NCBI RefSeq assembly: GCF_018446385.1
Contig: NC_055987.1
Span: 31,750,202-31,814,201, forward strand
DNA from: Zingiber officinale
Taxonomy: Eukaryota > Streptophyta > Magnoliopsida > Zingiberales > Zingiberaceae
Length of the DNA: 64,000 nt
Direction of reading: 5' to 3'
Shown: one piece after another, positions 1 to 11,445 of the stretch
How positions within the stretch are numbered: the stretch's first letter is position 1
Layout of the letters: the number at the start of each line of letters is the position of its first letter
Made by a program: the position numbers and the translations under genes
The notes under the pieces: generated by a model
Told to the model about the DNA's origin: nothing
What the model saw: the letters and a program-made list of their open reading frames with translations, nothing else
Database searches by the model: none

Positions 1-36
1 TGTTAGATCTGGGTTAATGATTTTCAGTTGTTGTTC

Positions 37-510
37 CTAATTGATAGTTTTATGGTTTGACCCATAATTGGAGAGTGTGAGAGGAGAATTATAAGTACCA
101 TAATTATTGTAAAATCTTAAGTTTATGTTTGTCACAAATTGTGTATACGCTAATTGTTGTCCGTCAAATTGGGTACTAATTAAGGGCTGAGAGGATTTTT
201 TAATAAAAGCTTTTGGTAGTATTGAGACTAGGGTAGCCTCATCTATAGTGGAGTTAGTGCCCCCATTATCTAAAAAGGCATGTAGTGTAAACTCATGGCC
301 ATGTATATTAACAAGACATTTAACTCTAATATCAAGGGTTTTCCCTGTGTTACAAATACTAGAAGCTTTAATAAAAATCATGTATGTTTCTGCCGAACTC
401 ATGGAAACATGTAGGCCTTTACCTTTATCAAGTGATTGTGGTAATAATTTTTCTAGTTTGGCTATAATAACATCTAGATGGGCTTCCATTTGGTTTAATC
501 GAGTTTCCAA
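37..510 (-). pseudogene. Aspartic-protease-like fragment of the pararetrovirus
   Basis: A 157-aa open stretch. Residues 1-35 look helical and charged. Around residues 76-90 lies HAFLDNGGTNSTID, which resembles a retropepsin active site (hydrophobic, then D-[ST]-G-A), but here it reads D-N-G-G. The following STIDEATLV fits the usual flap-side context. The expected downstream reverse transcriptase is not in the window because the element runs off the left edge. The substitution in the catalytic triad and the isolated frame indicate a relic. The assignment rests on this motif and on its position after the zinc knuckle. Confidence 0.45.
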
Positions 511-966
511 GGTAGATACTCTTGTTTCGAGGAGAATATTTTTAGTATTGCTCTTAGGGTGCTGAGTTGTAGGTATTGTAATGGTAAAATATTTTTGGAG
601 GTAAAGATTACAAGCCTATTTTTTGCATAAAGTGCAGATGCCTCATTTTTCAATGGAGGGGTAATAACTACAAAGATAGTAAGGGATGTTATCACTTCCT
701 ATTTTTAATAGCCAACCACGTGTACAATTAGATTCTTGGCTTCCTGTGTTAAGTTGGGTGAACGTTAGATTCATTTCTTCAGGAAAGTCTTCCCAAAATA
801 CTAGATCAGAGTTTAATGGCATATAATCAGGGAAATCAATGTCAGGATAATAATGTGAAGGTTGTAGAAAAGAATTTACTAAGCTATAATCAGAGGAGGG
901 AGGAACTTCTTCTACATCATCTACAAAGATAATGGAATAAATAGAAGAAGTATCAAAAATGCCTGA

Positions 967-1290
967 CTAAATTTCTACTAAATCAAGATTAGTGCAGGTA
1001 ACTAGTTTGACCTCACGTGTGTATACATTTTTCTTGCTTGGGCAGGCAGAGGATAAATGACCTGGCTCATTACAAGAAAAATAAGTAATCGTATTGGCAT
1101 AAGTTTTCTTTGGTTTAAATTTTCTTACACGTCTTTCCTTATTTAGATAAGGTTTCTTTTCTCTACTTTTTCTAACATAATATGTTTTTCTTGGTTCGAC
1201 TATTTTAGGTTTAGTAACAGATTGTTTTGAAGTTCGAATGTTCTTATAAGACTGTGTTCTTGAGGGCTTTAAGCCATACTGCCGAGGCAT
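967..1290 (-). pseudogene. Basic capsid tail with CCHC zinc knuckle (pararetrovirus)
   Basis: A 107-aa frame, very rich in lysine and arginine in residues 1-65, followed by FSCNEPGHLSSACP at about residues 71-84. This is a CCHC knuckle whose first cysteine is replaced (Y-F-S-C-x4-G-H-x4-C), so zinc binding is probably lost. Basic stretch plus knuckle is the usual C-terminus of a retroviral or pararetroviral nucleocapsid. A second, independently decayed version of the same segment lies at about 4880-5155. Confidence 0.55.
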
Positions 1291-1708
1291 GTAAATTTGA
1301 CTAAAAAAATCTATATTGTTGGGTTTTAAGTTATTTTTGTATGTATATGTAAGTATATTTCTCTTTTAAAATAGAAATGATGTGTTGTATTCTTACTCCA
1401 ATATTATTATATTGTAGTGTTACTTTCATATATGTCCAGGCCTTATGTATTTCTTTTCGTAAGTCTCTTGGGAGTTTATTAAATAATAGTTCTCCTAATT
1501 CAGGGCTACAGTAATTTCCTGAAACGACTATTAGGGCTACAAAATCATTACAAAAGGGTTTAATTCAATTCCAATTGAACAACTGTAATTGCTCTAAGTT
1601 TCTCATAGCTTCCTTTTGTCTAATATCTAAACTTGTGTTTGCATCTCAAGCTATAAAAAATCTATGAATAGTATAGCAGAAATTAAGTATATTATTTCCT
1701 TGGAAAGT

Positions 1709-3569
1709 CACTACAAAAAGAATACCCGTATAGGAGCAGTTTATTAGGAGCGATTTTAACACCGCTCTTGAAAATCAAACAATAGAAACAGTTTGAACTA
1801 AATCATTTCTAATGTCTTACCTTTTTAGAACGGTTTTACAACCGCTCTTGTTGAATAGTTCTAACACCGATTTGAATAAACCGCTGCTGAAATTACTCTT
1901 AATGATTCAACTATTAAAAGCAATCTTGAAACTACTGATATTGGATACATTTAGCAGCGGTTCTATGTTAAACACTGCTACTAACTGTTTCTATTGCTCT
2001 AATTTCTAATAATAGTTATCAAACAGTACATTTTTAGTAGTCATTCTGTAAACCACTCTTATCGAAGTTAAAATTGATCAATATTTTTTTAAAAAAAAAC
2101 AATTAAAGTGTACAATTTACTTAATGTGATTTTATTTTGTACATCTCAAATTTAAATTTATTTATTTAATATAAATATTTATTAGTCAAACAAATTATTC
2201 TTTAAATAACTTATAAAATCTTAATTTTATTTATATTAATTTCATTCTTTTCTTATTTTTATTTTTGTTAAAAGAAAATTCTTAATTTTATATATACCAA
2301 TTTTCTTCCTTTTCTTATATGTATTTTCCTTAAATTTATTTTCCTTAATATTTTTTCCCTAAACACATAACTTTCATTCTCGGCATCACATGCCACCTCC
2401 ACACCTTCATCTTCCTCTATCTATCTCCGAAATTCTAAATCTCATGTCAAAAATTTTTCCTCTTTTTTCTATTCAACTCCAAACCTAGATCTCACGCCAA
2501 AAAATTTTCTTCTTCCTCTATTCAACTCCAAAATCCTAAATCTCACTCTGAAAAACCTTACTATTTCTTTATTCGATTTTATCCATCCTCCAATTCGCAC
2601 TACTAGAATATAACTTTGATATTTTCTATAAATATTTTATACTAACATTTATTAAAAATTATTTATTTAAAAATAATATTAGATTATTTATGATCAGAAT
2701 ATTATTAAATATTATTATTATTTATATATAACCATTATTTTTAAAACATATTAACCTTATTATTTTTTTCTCTTAAATTTTTTCTTCTATTAGCCTCTAA
2801 TAGCAAGTAAAGCTAATCTAAATTTTTTCCTTTCCACTTTTCAGCATCAACTAAAATCAAAGTCCTTTCCATAGATTATCTTAGTCTCATATTCCCATAG
2901 GTAATCAAAATCGTTTACTAAACCTGATATTGTTGGACTTATTAAGAATAAACATATAGTAAAAGAAAATTATTAATTAATTATTTAATAATTAACTAGC
3001 ATATAAAATTATCTATCAGTAAGCGATTATAAATTAATAAATAAATGAATAAATATGTCTCTTAATCTTCTCCTAATTACTAAGAATAACAATATAACAA
3101 AAGAAATTATTGACTAGTTATTAAATAATTAACTAACACATAAAAACATTAATAGCTGTAGTCTAGTTGGTTAGGATATTAGGTTATAATTTAGGAGACC
3201 TTGGTTCGAATCCTAGTAATAACTATTTCTTTTCCAAAGAGCCCGAGGTCGGCTAACACTTAAAGAGTTTTAGAGCGGTTCAAAGAGTTTTAGAGCAGTT
3301 TGAATCGCTCCTGAATATATAGCTATAGAAGTGGTTTGAAATCGTTGTTATATGTATAACGTGTAAGATCGGTTTCAAACCATACCTATAAAGTATAATA
3401 GGAGCGGTTTTTTAATTTTTACCAACAGTTACGAAAATCGCTTTGATAGGATATAGGGACGGCGACAAGAGGGGCGGTTTTCAAACCGTTGGTAAAAGTG
3501 TAAGAGTGGTTGAAAGCTGCTCTTAAAATTCAAAAAAACCGCCCCTATATGGGTGTTTTTTTTGTAGTG
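1709..3569. mobile_element. Non-autonomous CACTA (En/Spm-type) transposon, 1861 bp
   Basis: The left end begins CACTACAAAAAGAATACCCG and the right end is its near inverse (reverse complement CACTACAAAAAAAACACCCA). The element is flanked by a perfect 3-bp target-site duplication AGT at 1706-1708 and 3570-3572. Subterminal regions carry many copies of a short motif of the GAGCGGTTT/AACCGCTC type in both orientations, typical of CACTA transposase-binding arrays. The interior (about 2080-3140) is AT-rich with no transposase frame, so the copy would need help in trans. It sits inside the capsid region of the pararetrovirus; the viral reading frame resumes on the other side. Confidence 0.9.
3152..3224 (+). 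other. tRNA-like sequence (pol III A and B boxes) inside the CACTA element
   Basis: TAGTCTAGTTGG at 3159-3170 fits the A-box consensus, and GGTTCGAATCC at 3203-3213 is a perfect B box at tRNA spacing. The acceptor and anticodon arms do not pair convincingly, so this is a decayed tRNA or a tRNA-derived SINE head rather than a working tRNA gene. Confidence 0.45.
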
Positions 3570-3572
3570 AGT

Positions 3573-5155
3573 AATTCTGGCTACTTCTTCTGGATGGGTA
3601 ATTTTATAGGATTCCAATGCTACTCTGGCAACATCTGCTAAGTAATTTTCTCCTACTCTTATTATGATGCCCCCTGATTCTATATCTAGTTCGTGTTTAG
3701 CTCGATAATCTCATTTAACAGAGATTATCCATTGTTCTAAATATGTATCATACATTTGGAGATCATCACATTCCTCAATATTAAGTAAAACAAAGTTTTT
3801 CCCAAAATATGTTATCTATGGTGGTCTTCTTTTCCCTATGGTTCTTAATAAGGGATTATTATTTGTGTAGGGATGGATTTGTGTTCTTGGAGGATGTCTT
3901 TCTCCATAGTCCATAGTTCGCATAGAACTTTTTGGGTATCTTACCTATAAAGGTTGTGGCCTAGATGTACTAGTGGCACTAGATTCAACAGGATTCATTA
4001 AATTGATATTGGAGAAATAGTCTTTCTTTTTAGCAATAATGTTATGGTCTTCATCAAAGTATAACATTCAGTCTGTTTCTAACTTATGGTGTAAAAGATC
4101 AAATGTTTCTAATTCTTTAAGATCTTCATTTGTAAAACAGGTAGCTATTTCAAATGGTAGGTACACATACTCATTTAAGCCATCACAAAATAAATACTTA
4201 GGTTCTAGCCCTTAGTTGGTAGACTAATTGCTACATTCTTTATTCATTAAGTTCATGCTAGGTTGGGTTTCCTCTTGATCTTCTTCCTGTGACATTGAAG
4301 GTTTGTAATTATGAAATCTTACTAAAGATTTATCATGTTCGTCTTTATGTATAATAGATTCGGTTGGTTGTAAAATTTGTGGTTTCATGCTTAAGTCTAG
4401 ATTAAGATTCCAATCTAGTCCAGCAAGTAGATTAGAGGAGAAATCTTTAGGTTACATAAAATAAATTCCCTTTGTGGTAAGAGTTTCAATGATATTATTG
4501 ATTTGGACTTTGAAACTATTATTGATATTAATCATAGTTTTGCCTAGAAAAATAATATCTATTGAAAGATTGATAGGGCGGCGCACACAGTCATGCACAG
4601 TAAAAAAATAAAGAAATTTAAAAGACAAAAATTACACGTGATCTCTTTATGTTTCGTCAAACATGGGATCTGTGAGGTCATCTTCAGAGTCTTCATTATG
4701 TGGGTCAAGGAAGGAATTGATCAAAAAATAATCATTTCTAACTTCTGGAGGTAATTCTTTTGGATCAAGTATAGAAAGAATTGAATAAATTGAAAACGTA
4801 TCAGAAAGATCTTATTGTACGCCAATTAGATCAAAGTTTGTATTGCCTACAACTTCAGCTTCATGACTAAATAAGTTTTTTCTTTTAGGATAAGAAGAGG
4901 AAAGGTGTCTAGGTTCATGGCAAGCAAAACAAGTAATAGTGTTAGTATAAATTTTCTTTGGTTTAAATCTCTTAACATGTTTTTCTTTATTGAGATATGA
5001 TTTTCGTTCTTTGCTTTTTCTAAGATAATAAGTCTTTTTAGGGGGTAAACTTGGATTTTAGCGCAGGTAATATCTGTCGTCGTCTACTATGTTTGATCTA
5101 GTTTTGTTGACTTCCATATTGCTGAGGGGTATAAATTTGACTACAAAAACTATAG
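3573..5155 (-). mobile_element. Endogenous pararetrovirus fragment, upstream and rearranged part
   Basis: Minus-strand continuation of the viral debris. Read from the right it has a lysine-rich stretch with a degenerate CCHC knuckle (about 5155-4880), an acidic tail, a junction near 4620, and then a new segment leading into the capsid region (about 3850-3573) that continues beyond the CACTA insertion. A zinc-knuckle segment therefore precedes a capsid segment, although it belongs after it. This suggests two viral copies joined head to tail, or a rearranged integration. Many stops are present. The right edge is the insertion site of the copia element at 5156. Confidence 0.5.
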
Positions 5156-6350
5156 TGTTAGGACCCTTGGAGGCCGGCTAGAGGGGGGCGGTGAATAGCC
5201 CCTACACAAATTAAGACAAAAAGACCTTACTCGAATTTATAACTTAATTAAAACACTTGCATAAACATAGAAAGAGACAATGAATCAGAAAGTCGAGGCT
5301 CAGCAGATTTACTTGGTTACAATCGGGGAGATTATTAATCCAAGACAGATGAAAAAGCATACTAAAAATCTCCTATGGGCGGAGAAGCCTCTTATAGCAA
5401 TAACGCATAGAATCAGAAAGCTAAACTCAAAGAAACTCAAGCACAAGTGTTGTTACTCTGTTTTTCTTGTTGTTTTTAGTTTCTGAGAGCAGGGTTGTTT
5501 ATATAGCCCTGCTCAAGGTGCCTGGAAGGGTTCCAGACACCTGGAATGGGATAAATCTTTATCCCTGACACAACGTTCAAACGCTACGTTGAATTGGCTA
5601 AGAATTGGGTTCCGAGCGCTCAGAGTCCGGGTGCCCCGGACTGGTCCGAGAGCCCCGACCAAGTTCGGGCGCCCCGGGGCTAAAAATCAGCTTTTGCTGA
5701 TTTTTGGTCTCGATCTCCTGCTCTAGTCCCGCTAACATTGGTCCGGGTCTTCCGTTCTAGATCCGCTCGCTTGGGTGATTTCGGCCATCCGGAATAGGGC
5801 TCAGCCGAACTCAACTGTTGGGATCCTTTGTACGGCTAGAGAGGGGGGTGTGAATAGCCAACCCCAATCTTTCGCGTTTCTTCCTACGATTAGGTTAGTG
5901 CAGCGGAAATACAACGTAGAAAGAAAATAGGAGAAGAAAGACAAACCATATAACGAGGTTCGGAGATGATACTCCTACTCCTCGGCGTGTCCGTAAGGTG
6001 GACGAGCCCTGTCAATCCGTCGGTGGATGAATCCCCGGAGAACCGGCTAATATATACTCCTTGTGGGTGGAGAAACCTCGCCACAATAACTCTTGCAACA
6101 GCAAGATAGAAGTATACAAAATACAAAGAAGCACAAGACAATATGAATGTAAAACAGACAAGCTTGCCTTCTCGTCGACTGGAAGAAGCAACAGCTCCAA
6201 GCGCCTACAACAGTAGATGATCCAGCCGGAAGCTCACGCGAAGCTTCAAGACGTATGAGCTCAGCAAAGCTCGCAGCAGTAGAACTTGCAGCAGCAAGCA
6301 GAAGAAGAAAAGAAGAAGAAGAGTAAGAGTACAGCAGCAGCCCTCGACCC

Positions 6351-6722
6351 CTTTATACCTGCGAAGAAGACAGCGAAGAAACTAGCCGTTGCATCGCAAC
6401 GGCTAGAACCCTGATCGGTCTGCAGACCGATCAGGGAAGAGATGGATCGTCACTGATCGATCTGTGGACCGATCAAGACCGATCCCAGCTCTCCCAGCCG
6501 TGAGCGCACTCGTCTCCTGATCGGTCGTGGAGACCGATCAGGCATACACCTGATCGGTCCCTGGACCGATCAGGTGCTTCTTTCTTCACTTCTGATCGTC
6601 TCCTGATCGGTTCAGGGACCGATCAGAAACTCCACAGTATGCTACTGAGTGGAATCTGATCTGTCACCAGACCGATCAGGAAACACTGAGTTTCACTGGA
6701 TCGGTCTGCAGACCGATCCAAC
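6351..6722 (-). promoter_or_regulatory. Palindrome cluster and TATA box in the solo LTR
   Basis: About seven copies of a 20-24 bp inverted repeat of the form TGATCGGTC-n-GACCGATCA lie between 6411 and 6720. At least two are perfect 24-bp palindromes (6411-6434 and 6697-6720); their outer bases differ (CTGAT/ATCAG versus TGGAT/ATCCA) but remain complementary. A further perfect inverted repeat, TAGCCGTTGC/GCAACGGCTA, lies at about 6383-6404. The cluster abuts a TATA box (AGGTATAAAG on the minus strand, 6351-6360), so it looks like the proximal promoter of the LTR. Confidence 0.6.
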
Positions 6723-6793
6723 TCCTAGGTTTAGAGTGCCCTCTCTAACCTAGTTCGGAGAACGAGCTACCGAGCCCTCTCCGACTCCATATG

Positions 6794-7339
6794 CCAAGCT
6801 TCACTCACTTGGACTTCTCAACACCAGATGTCCGATCACCCTTGATCTATCTGGATTTTCCCTTGCCCGGCTTCACTCACCAGGACTTTCCACCTGACTT
6901 CACTCACCAGGATTTCCACACTGCCTAACATCCCAGTTAGGACTTTCTCACTGCCTGGCTTCACTTACCAGGACTTTTCAACTGCCTAACATCCTAGTTA
7001 GGACTTTCCCACTGCCTGGCTTCACTCACCAGGACTTTCCAACTGCCTAACATCCCAGTTAGGACTTTCCCACTGCCTGGCTTCACTCACCAGGACTTTC
7101 CAACTGCCTAACATCCCAGTTAGGACTTTCCCACTGCCTGGCTTCACTCACCAGGACTTTCCAACCGCCTAACATCCCAGTTAGGACTTTCCCTCGTGCC
7201 AAGCTCCCTGCTTGGACTTTTCCCGTGCCAAGCTCCCTGCTTGGACTTCTCCAGTGCCAAGTCTCCATACTTGGACTTTTCGCGTGCCAAGCTCCCTGCT
7301 TGGACTTTTCCAGTGCCAAGTCTCCATACTTGGACTTTT
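6794..7339 (-). repeat. Array of stem-varying hairpin repeats in U3 of the solo LTR
   Basis: About 15 short units each read GCC-arm-loop-arm'-GGACTT on the plus strand. Arms differ between units but pair within each unit: CCAAG/CTTGG (6794), CCTGG/CCAGG, CCTAAC/GTTAGG, CCAAGC/GCTTGG, CCAAGT/ACTTGG. The trailing GGACTTTTC is constant. Part of the array is a higher-order repeat alternating CCTGG and CCTAAC units (about 60 bp period). Confidence 0.8.
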
Positions 7340-7983
7340 CAGGTCAACCAGGTCAACCTTGACCTAGGGTTGCACCAATAATCTCCCAACCATCTATTCT
7401 TGTCTCACATCAAGAATAGAACTCTCTCACGAGTGTCAAACATCAACATGCAACTCAACTAGGTCAACCTTGACCTAAGGTTGCACCGACAATCTTCCCA
7501 AGTCAAACATCAAAATACAACTCGAGTCAAGTCACCTCGAGTCGGGTCAACCAGGTCAACCTTGACCTAAGGTTGCACCAACATCAACTTCCGGTCTTCT
7601 CCTCGAACAAACTTCCGGTCTGACTTCTTGTCCCTCGGAATCACCGTGTGCTTCCTTCTCGTCCACCAACGTACTCTTCCACAGCTTTTTATCCCTCGGA
7701 CAGTTGCGTCTTTTGCTCCTCGAGCAATCTTCCACTTCGACTTCTCGTCCCTCGGAAACACCGCACGCTCCCTTCTCGTCCGTCGGTGTACTCTTCTGTA
7801 GCACCTCGTCCCTCAGACACACCGAGCTCATTGGCTCTCTCCCATGCCGTCCTTCTTGCTAGCTGCGTCTTTCGCTTGACTTCCTGTGCTCCTAAGTTTT
7901 TACACACTTAGACACAGAGTTAAACACAATAGGACCTAACTTAACTTATTTGATCAAATCAAAATTATCTTGGGGTACCAACA

Positions 7984-8750
7984 ATCTTCCCATTTTTGAT
8001 GTGAGAAACTTAAGTTAAGTTAGGGTAAATCAACATAAAGTAAAACAATAAATTTTGCAATAAAGTGCAAAAATTGAAAAAAAGTTTTAAACTATCTCCC
8101 CCTAGACTTAATCTTCCCTTCTCCCCCTTTAATCACATTAAAAATGGGGTACTTCAAAAGTCTAAGGGTAACTTGTCAAGAATTTTAAGTCATTTAACAA
8201 ACAAAATTATGAATTTATAGGGTTAAAATGACCTAAAAAAATTTGGTGAATTTTAAACACAAGTCTAAGAGAAAAAATCGAAATTGAAAGCCTTAAAGCA
8301 ATTTTGGAAATCTTGAAATATTTTCTTAAAATGTATAGAGCATACATTTTGACAAAAGAAAATATATTTTTCAAGATTTATGATTTAAAAATTCTAAAAA
8401 AAATTGTATTTAGATAAATAGCTCAAAAAATTTTAAGAAAGTTTTTCTTAGTTAGTAGGGATAACTCTTGCGAAATAATTGAAAATTTTGAATAATAAAA
8501 TTTAAATATTGAGATTTTTCTATAGATGAATATTGAATTCCTCTTTCTCAAAAAATTAGGATTAAATTAATTTCGAATAATAATTAAACACAAAAGGAAT
8601 TTTGTAGTTTTTTTTTTAAAATCAATTAAAAAACAATATTAATACAAGCATGATCATGGAATCCAAAATAGATTCCTTTTTTTCCGGATTAACAAGAAAT
8701 TTTTAAGTCTTTATCAATTTTCTAATTTTCTTATTGTGATATTTAAATTT
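7984..8750 (-). other. Internal non-coding region of the non-autonomous copia element
   Basis: AT-rich sequence between the gag remnant and the 3' LTR, with no open frame of note. Its left border carries the polypurine tract on the minus strand. Where an intact element would have pol, none is recognisable. Confidence 0.5.
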
Positions 8751-9149
8751 TCATTTTAGTCTATAACAATTTCTAAAGTTCGAAGTAGAGAGTTTTGAAC
8801 ATGCAGAAATTTTTAAAGTTTTTATATGTTCCTTTAACATATCATTTTCTGTTTTTAGTTTGTCGAATTCCTCTGATCGACAAGCTATTGATAGAGTTTC
8901 TTTTAACTCATTATTCTTTAATAATTTTCTAGTTTTTGTTTCTAATTTTCCATAATCTTTTGACAACATTTTTATAAAATTAAATAATTTGTCAAGAGGT
9001 AGAGATCGTACCTGACTTATCTTATCGACTTCTGATGCTCCCCTTGAAGAGCTGCTTTTCTCTGACGTTGCTCCCCCTTCATTGATGCTCTCAATACTCA
9101 TTTCTGAAGAACTTTCTTTATCTTCAGGTAGGTACTTGGCTATGAGAGC
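8751..9149 (-). pseudogene. Ty1/copia gag fragment, C-terminal coiled-coil part
   Basis: Minus-strand frame rich in acidic and serine residues, then a heptad-like stretch (DYGKLETKTRKLLKNNELKE, later KTENDMLKEHIKTL). It resembles the coiled-coil gag C-terminus of copia elements such as the one at 61067-62735. The right end is cut by the gypsy LTR at 9150; the rest of gag continues at 18916. The apparent start and the phenylalanine run preceding this stretch come from the LTR poly(A) tract, not from gag. Confidence 0.6.
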
Positions 9150-11425
9150 TGTTAAGTGTGGAAAAAAAAAAAAAAAAAAAAAAAACCATGCCACTCACCC
9201 ACGTGCACATGCCCTCCCCCACACCCCCTTTTTCCTTTTCCCTTTTCTTTTCCCCACCGATGCCTCAAAACCCTTCTCTTCTTCTCCTTTCCCTTCTCTA
9301 GCGACGACGAACTGCGGATTTCTTCCTCATTCTTCTTCTCCAAGCTTGCAACCCCCTTCTCTTTTGTTTTTCTCTTCTCCAACGACCACAAGCAACAAGT
9401 CTCTTCTTCCTTGTTGCTGTCCTGCTTCTCGGCAACATCGTCGGAGCTCCTCGGAGTGTGCCGGAGCTCGCCGGACCACTAGGAAAGGAGGGAAAACAAA
9501 GCCCTAGTTGCTCTCTCCTTTTCCCCTCCAACAGCAGCACCTTGCTGCCTTTTGTCTTCTCCAACAGCAACCCTAGCTGCTGCCCTAGTCTTGGCAGTAC
9601 CGTCGGAGTTCGCCGGAGCTCGCCGGAGCTCGCCGGAGCTAGCTGAGGTGGCCAACGACAAAGGGAAAGCAACCCTAGTTGCTGTCCTCATTTCCAGCAG
9701 CCACACAAAACTCTTAGAAGGTATATTTTAGGTTGTTTTGGGTTAAATTGATGTGTAGTTAGAAGGGTTATCTAGATTAGAACCGATGTTGTGTTTAGGA
9801 ATGCGAAGTGGTACGAGGTATCGAGATCAAAATAATTCACTGATTTTGAATCAGAGATAATGTGTAGTTATGTTTGATATTGTGTTTGTAGATCTGAGCT
9901 CGAGTGGAGCACGGTGACCTGCCGATACTCGCGGATTTTGCTGTACATAAGGTGGATATATCTACTCTTGTCTATTTCCTTGTGCATGAAAAAAATATAT
10001 AAATTGGAATATGTATATGTTGTATTATTGTTTTCAAAATGGGGATTAAACTGATATTAGAAATAGCGAAATGGGTTAAAATATTAAAATTATTGGAGGG
10101 TAAATAATTGATATTATTTCTTGTTCATATGTGGGTTCATATTGGGATTGATATGGGGAGGGTTGTTTTTAAAATTAAAGAAATATTCAAAATTTATCTT
10201 CTGTTGATACCTTGTCTCTTTTGACTTGCTTGACCTTTCATACTTCATGCTTTTAATACTCTATCTGTTGATACTTGTAACTTTTTATCTGTGGACCCTA
10301 TAATGATAAACTAATAGATTTGATACGAAAATATTACCTTGATTGACCAATTAATATGAAAAGAGAATAATCATGATAAATGGATGAATATAATCATAAC
10401 GGTGAATTAATAAAGATAATAAATGAAGAATTAAAAAGTGAAGACTATGAGCCTAGCTTTATACCAGAGCTCTATATTAGAGTACTGGACCGCCCACATG
10501 TTATTGTGGTAGCGCGGCGGCCGCGGTCCAGAGTACCTGACCGTACACCCGAGGCGTGTTGGCGTGATGTAGCCCTCGGTCAGTGTTTATTATGTCTTCC
10601 ACCGGTGAGGGCTGATAGCCCGTACGTCAGATGACGTATGTGACAGTCTTATACTATCCATATGATATTTCACTCTGATGATATTGGCTCCAGTGATTCA
10701 CTTTTTAGTTGATTTATCAGATTCAGACTATTGATATACATGTTGATCTTACCATGATAACTTATAGTTGAGTGATTAAATAATAAGATTGAAAAATTGA
10801 TTTTATTAATGATGACAAGTGATGATAAGGTGAAGATCCCAAACTCTATCTAAAAATTTTACCTGATTATAGATAATGAGAAGATGATTATACATATATA
10901 TGTATAAAGGTAGAACTTTAAGAATAATCCTAAAGTTGTAACAAAAGATGATGATTTATTCTACTTCCTTGACTTCTTCAATAAGATTAAATTCATGCAC
11001 ATCTTTCTTGAGTATCCACTTAGCCATTTGGCTAATTTGCTACATTCCTTGGTCTCCAGTTTTGCAGACACAGGGATCCTTTTGATATTACTGTTGATTT
11101 TGGACTTTCATAGAGTTGCTCAGAGATCTCGACGTGCTGATTTTCTGGTTTGTTTTACTTTTGTTTCGCTGTATTTACATTTTGCACTTTTGTTACAGAT
11201 GTCGTTTATCTGTATAGTAATTGTAGTCTATGGATAGATATATATAATTGATACATTTCGTGGTTATGTTGTTTCTATTTTATGTATGTTCCAGCCGTGT
11301 GGGCTGATGAATATGTTGTTTATGTTTATATATTGTGATATATGTATGTATGCTTCATATTGTCACCGGTACAGGGGAGATGCTGTCGGATTTTTGTCTG
11401 GCAGGGACTCCTCTGGGGCGTGACA
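9150..11425 (+). repeat. 5' LTR of the gypsy element
   Basis: 2276 bp, starting TGTTAAGTGTGG followed at once by 24 A residues (9162-9185), ending GGGGCGTGACA. Contains a short GGAGCTCGCC repeat near 9610-9640 with one more unit than the 3' copy. Several frames in it are open but reappear identically in the other LTR and match no gene. Confidence 0.95.
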
Positions 11426-11432
11426 ATTTTAT

Positions 11433-11445
11433 TGGTATCAGAGCC
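11433..11445 (+). other. Primer-binding site (initiator tRNA-Met)
   Basis: TGGTATCAGAGCC, seven bases after the 5' LTR end, complementary to the 3' end of plant initiator tRNA-Met. Confidence 0.9.

Larger units (their letters stand above)
1..1708 (-). mobile_element. Endogenous pararetrovirus (caulimovirid-like) fragment, 3' part
   Basis: Minus-strand debris of a virus-like polyprotein. In reading order it holds a capsid-like stretch just left of the CACTA insertion (about 1708 down to 1380), a lysine-rich segment with a degenerate CCHC knuckle (967-1290), an acidic stretch, and a retropepsin-like segment (37-510). That order (capsid, zinc knuckle, protease) and the lack of LTRs fit an integrated caulimovirid-type pararetrovirus. 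Stops and frameshifts interrupt it throughout, so it is not functional. It continues past the left window edge. A diverged Ty3/gypsy gag-protease is the main alternative. Confidence 0.55.
5816..7583 (-). mobile_element. Solo LTR, 1768 bp, inserted in the copia LTR
   Basis: Runs from TGTTGGGATCC to GGTTGCACCAACA and is flanked by a perfect 5-bp duplication TCAAC (5811-5815, 7584-7588). There is no internal region, so it was left by LTR-LTR recombination. The C-rich CTATTCACCCCC-type block is at the minus-strand 3' end and the TATA box at 6351-6360 points the same way, so the LTR lies on the minus strand. It contains two repeat arrays, annotated separately. Confidence 0.9.
5156..7983 (-). repeat. 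3' LTR of the non-autonomous copia element (split)
   Basis: LTR sequence covers 5156-5815 and 7584-7983 (about 1.06 kb net) and aligns along its length with 19363-20342. Both copies have the GAGGGGGGTGAATAGCCC block just inside the left end, the GGCGCCCCGG-type repeats, a TATA box (about 5497-5505 on the minus strand) and the ACCTTGGGGTACCAACA right end. A purine-rich tract on the minus strand directly follows 7983 and serves as the polypurine tract. Confidence 0.85.

Noticed and set aside
3152..3224. Functional tRNA gene
   Set aside because: A and B boxes are good but the acceptor and anticodon stems do not pair.
9156..9706. Several open frames rich in Ser, Arg and Phe near 9.1-9.7 kb, repeated near 16.6-17.2 kb
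   Set aside because: They lie in the two gypsy LTRs, start in the poly(A) tract and match no protein family.
10380..11237. Frames of 80-84 aa repeated at 17846-18722
   Set aside because: Identical copies in both gypsy LTRs; no codon or family evidence for a gene.
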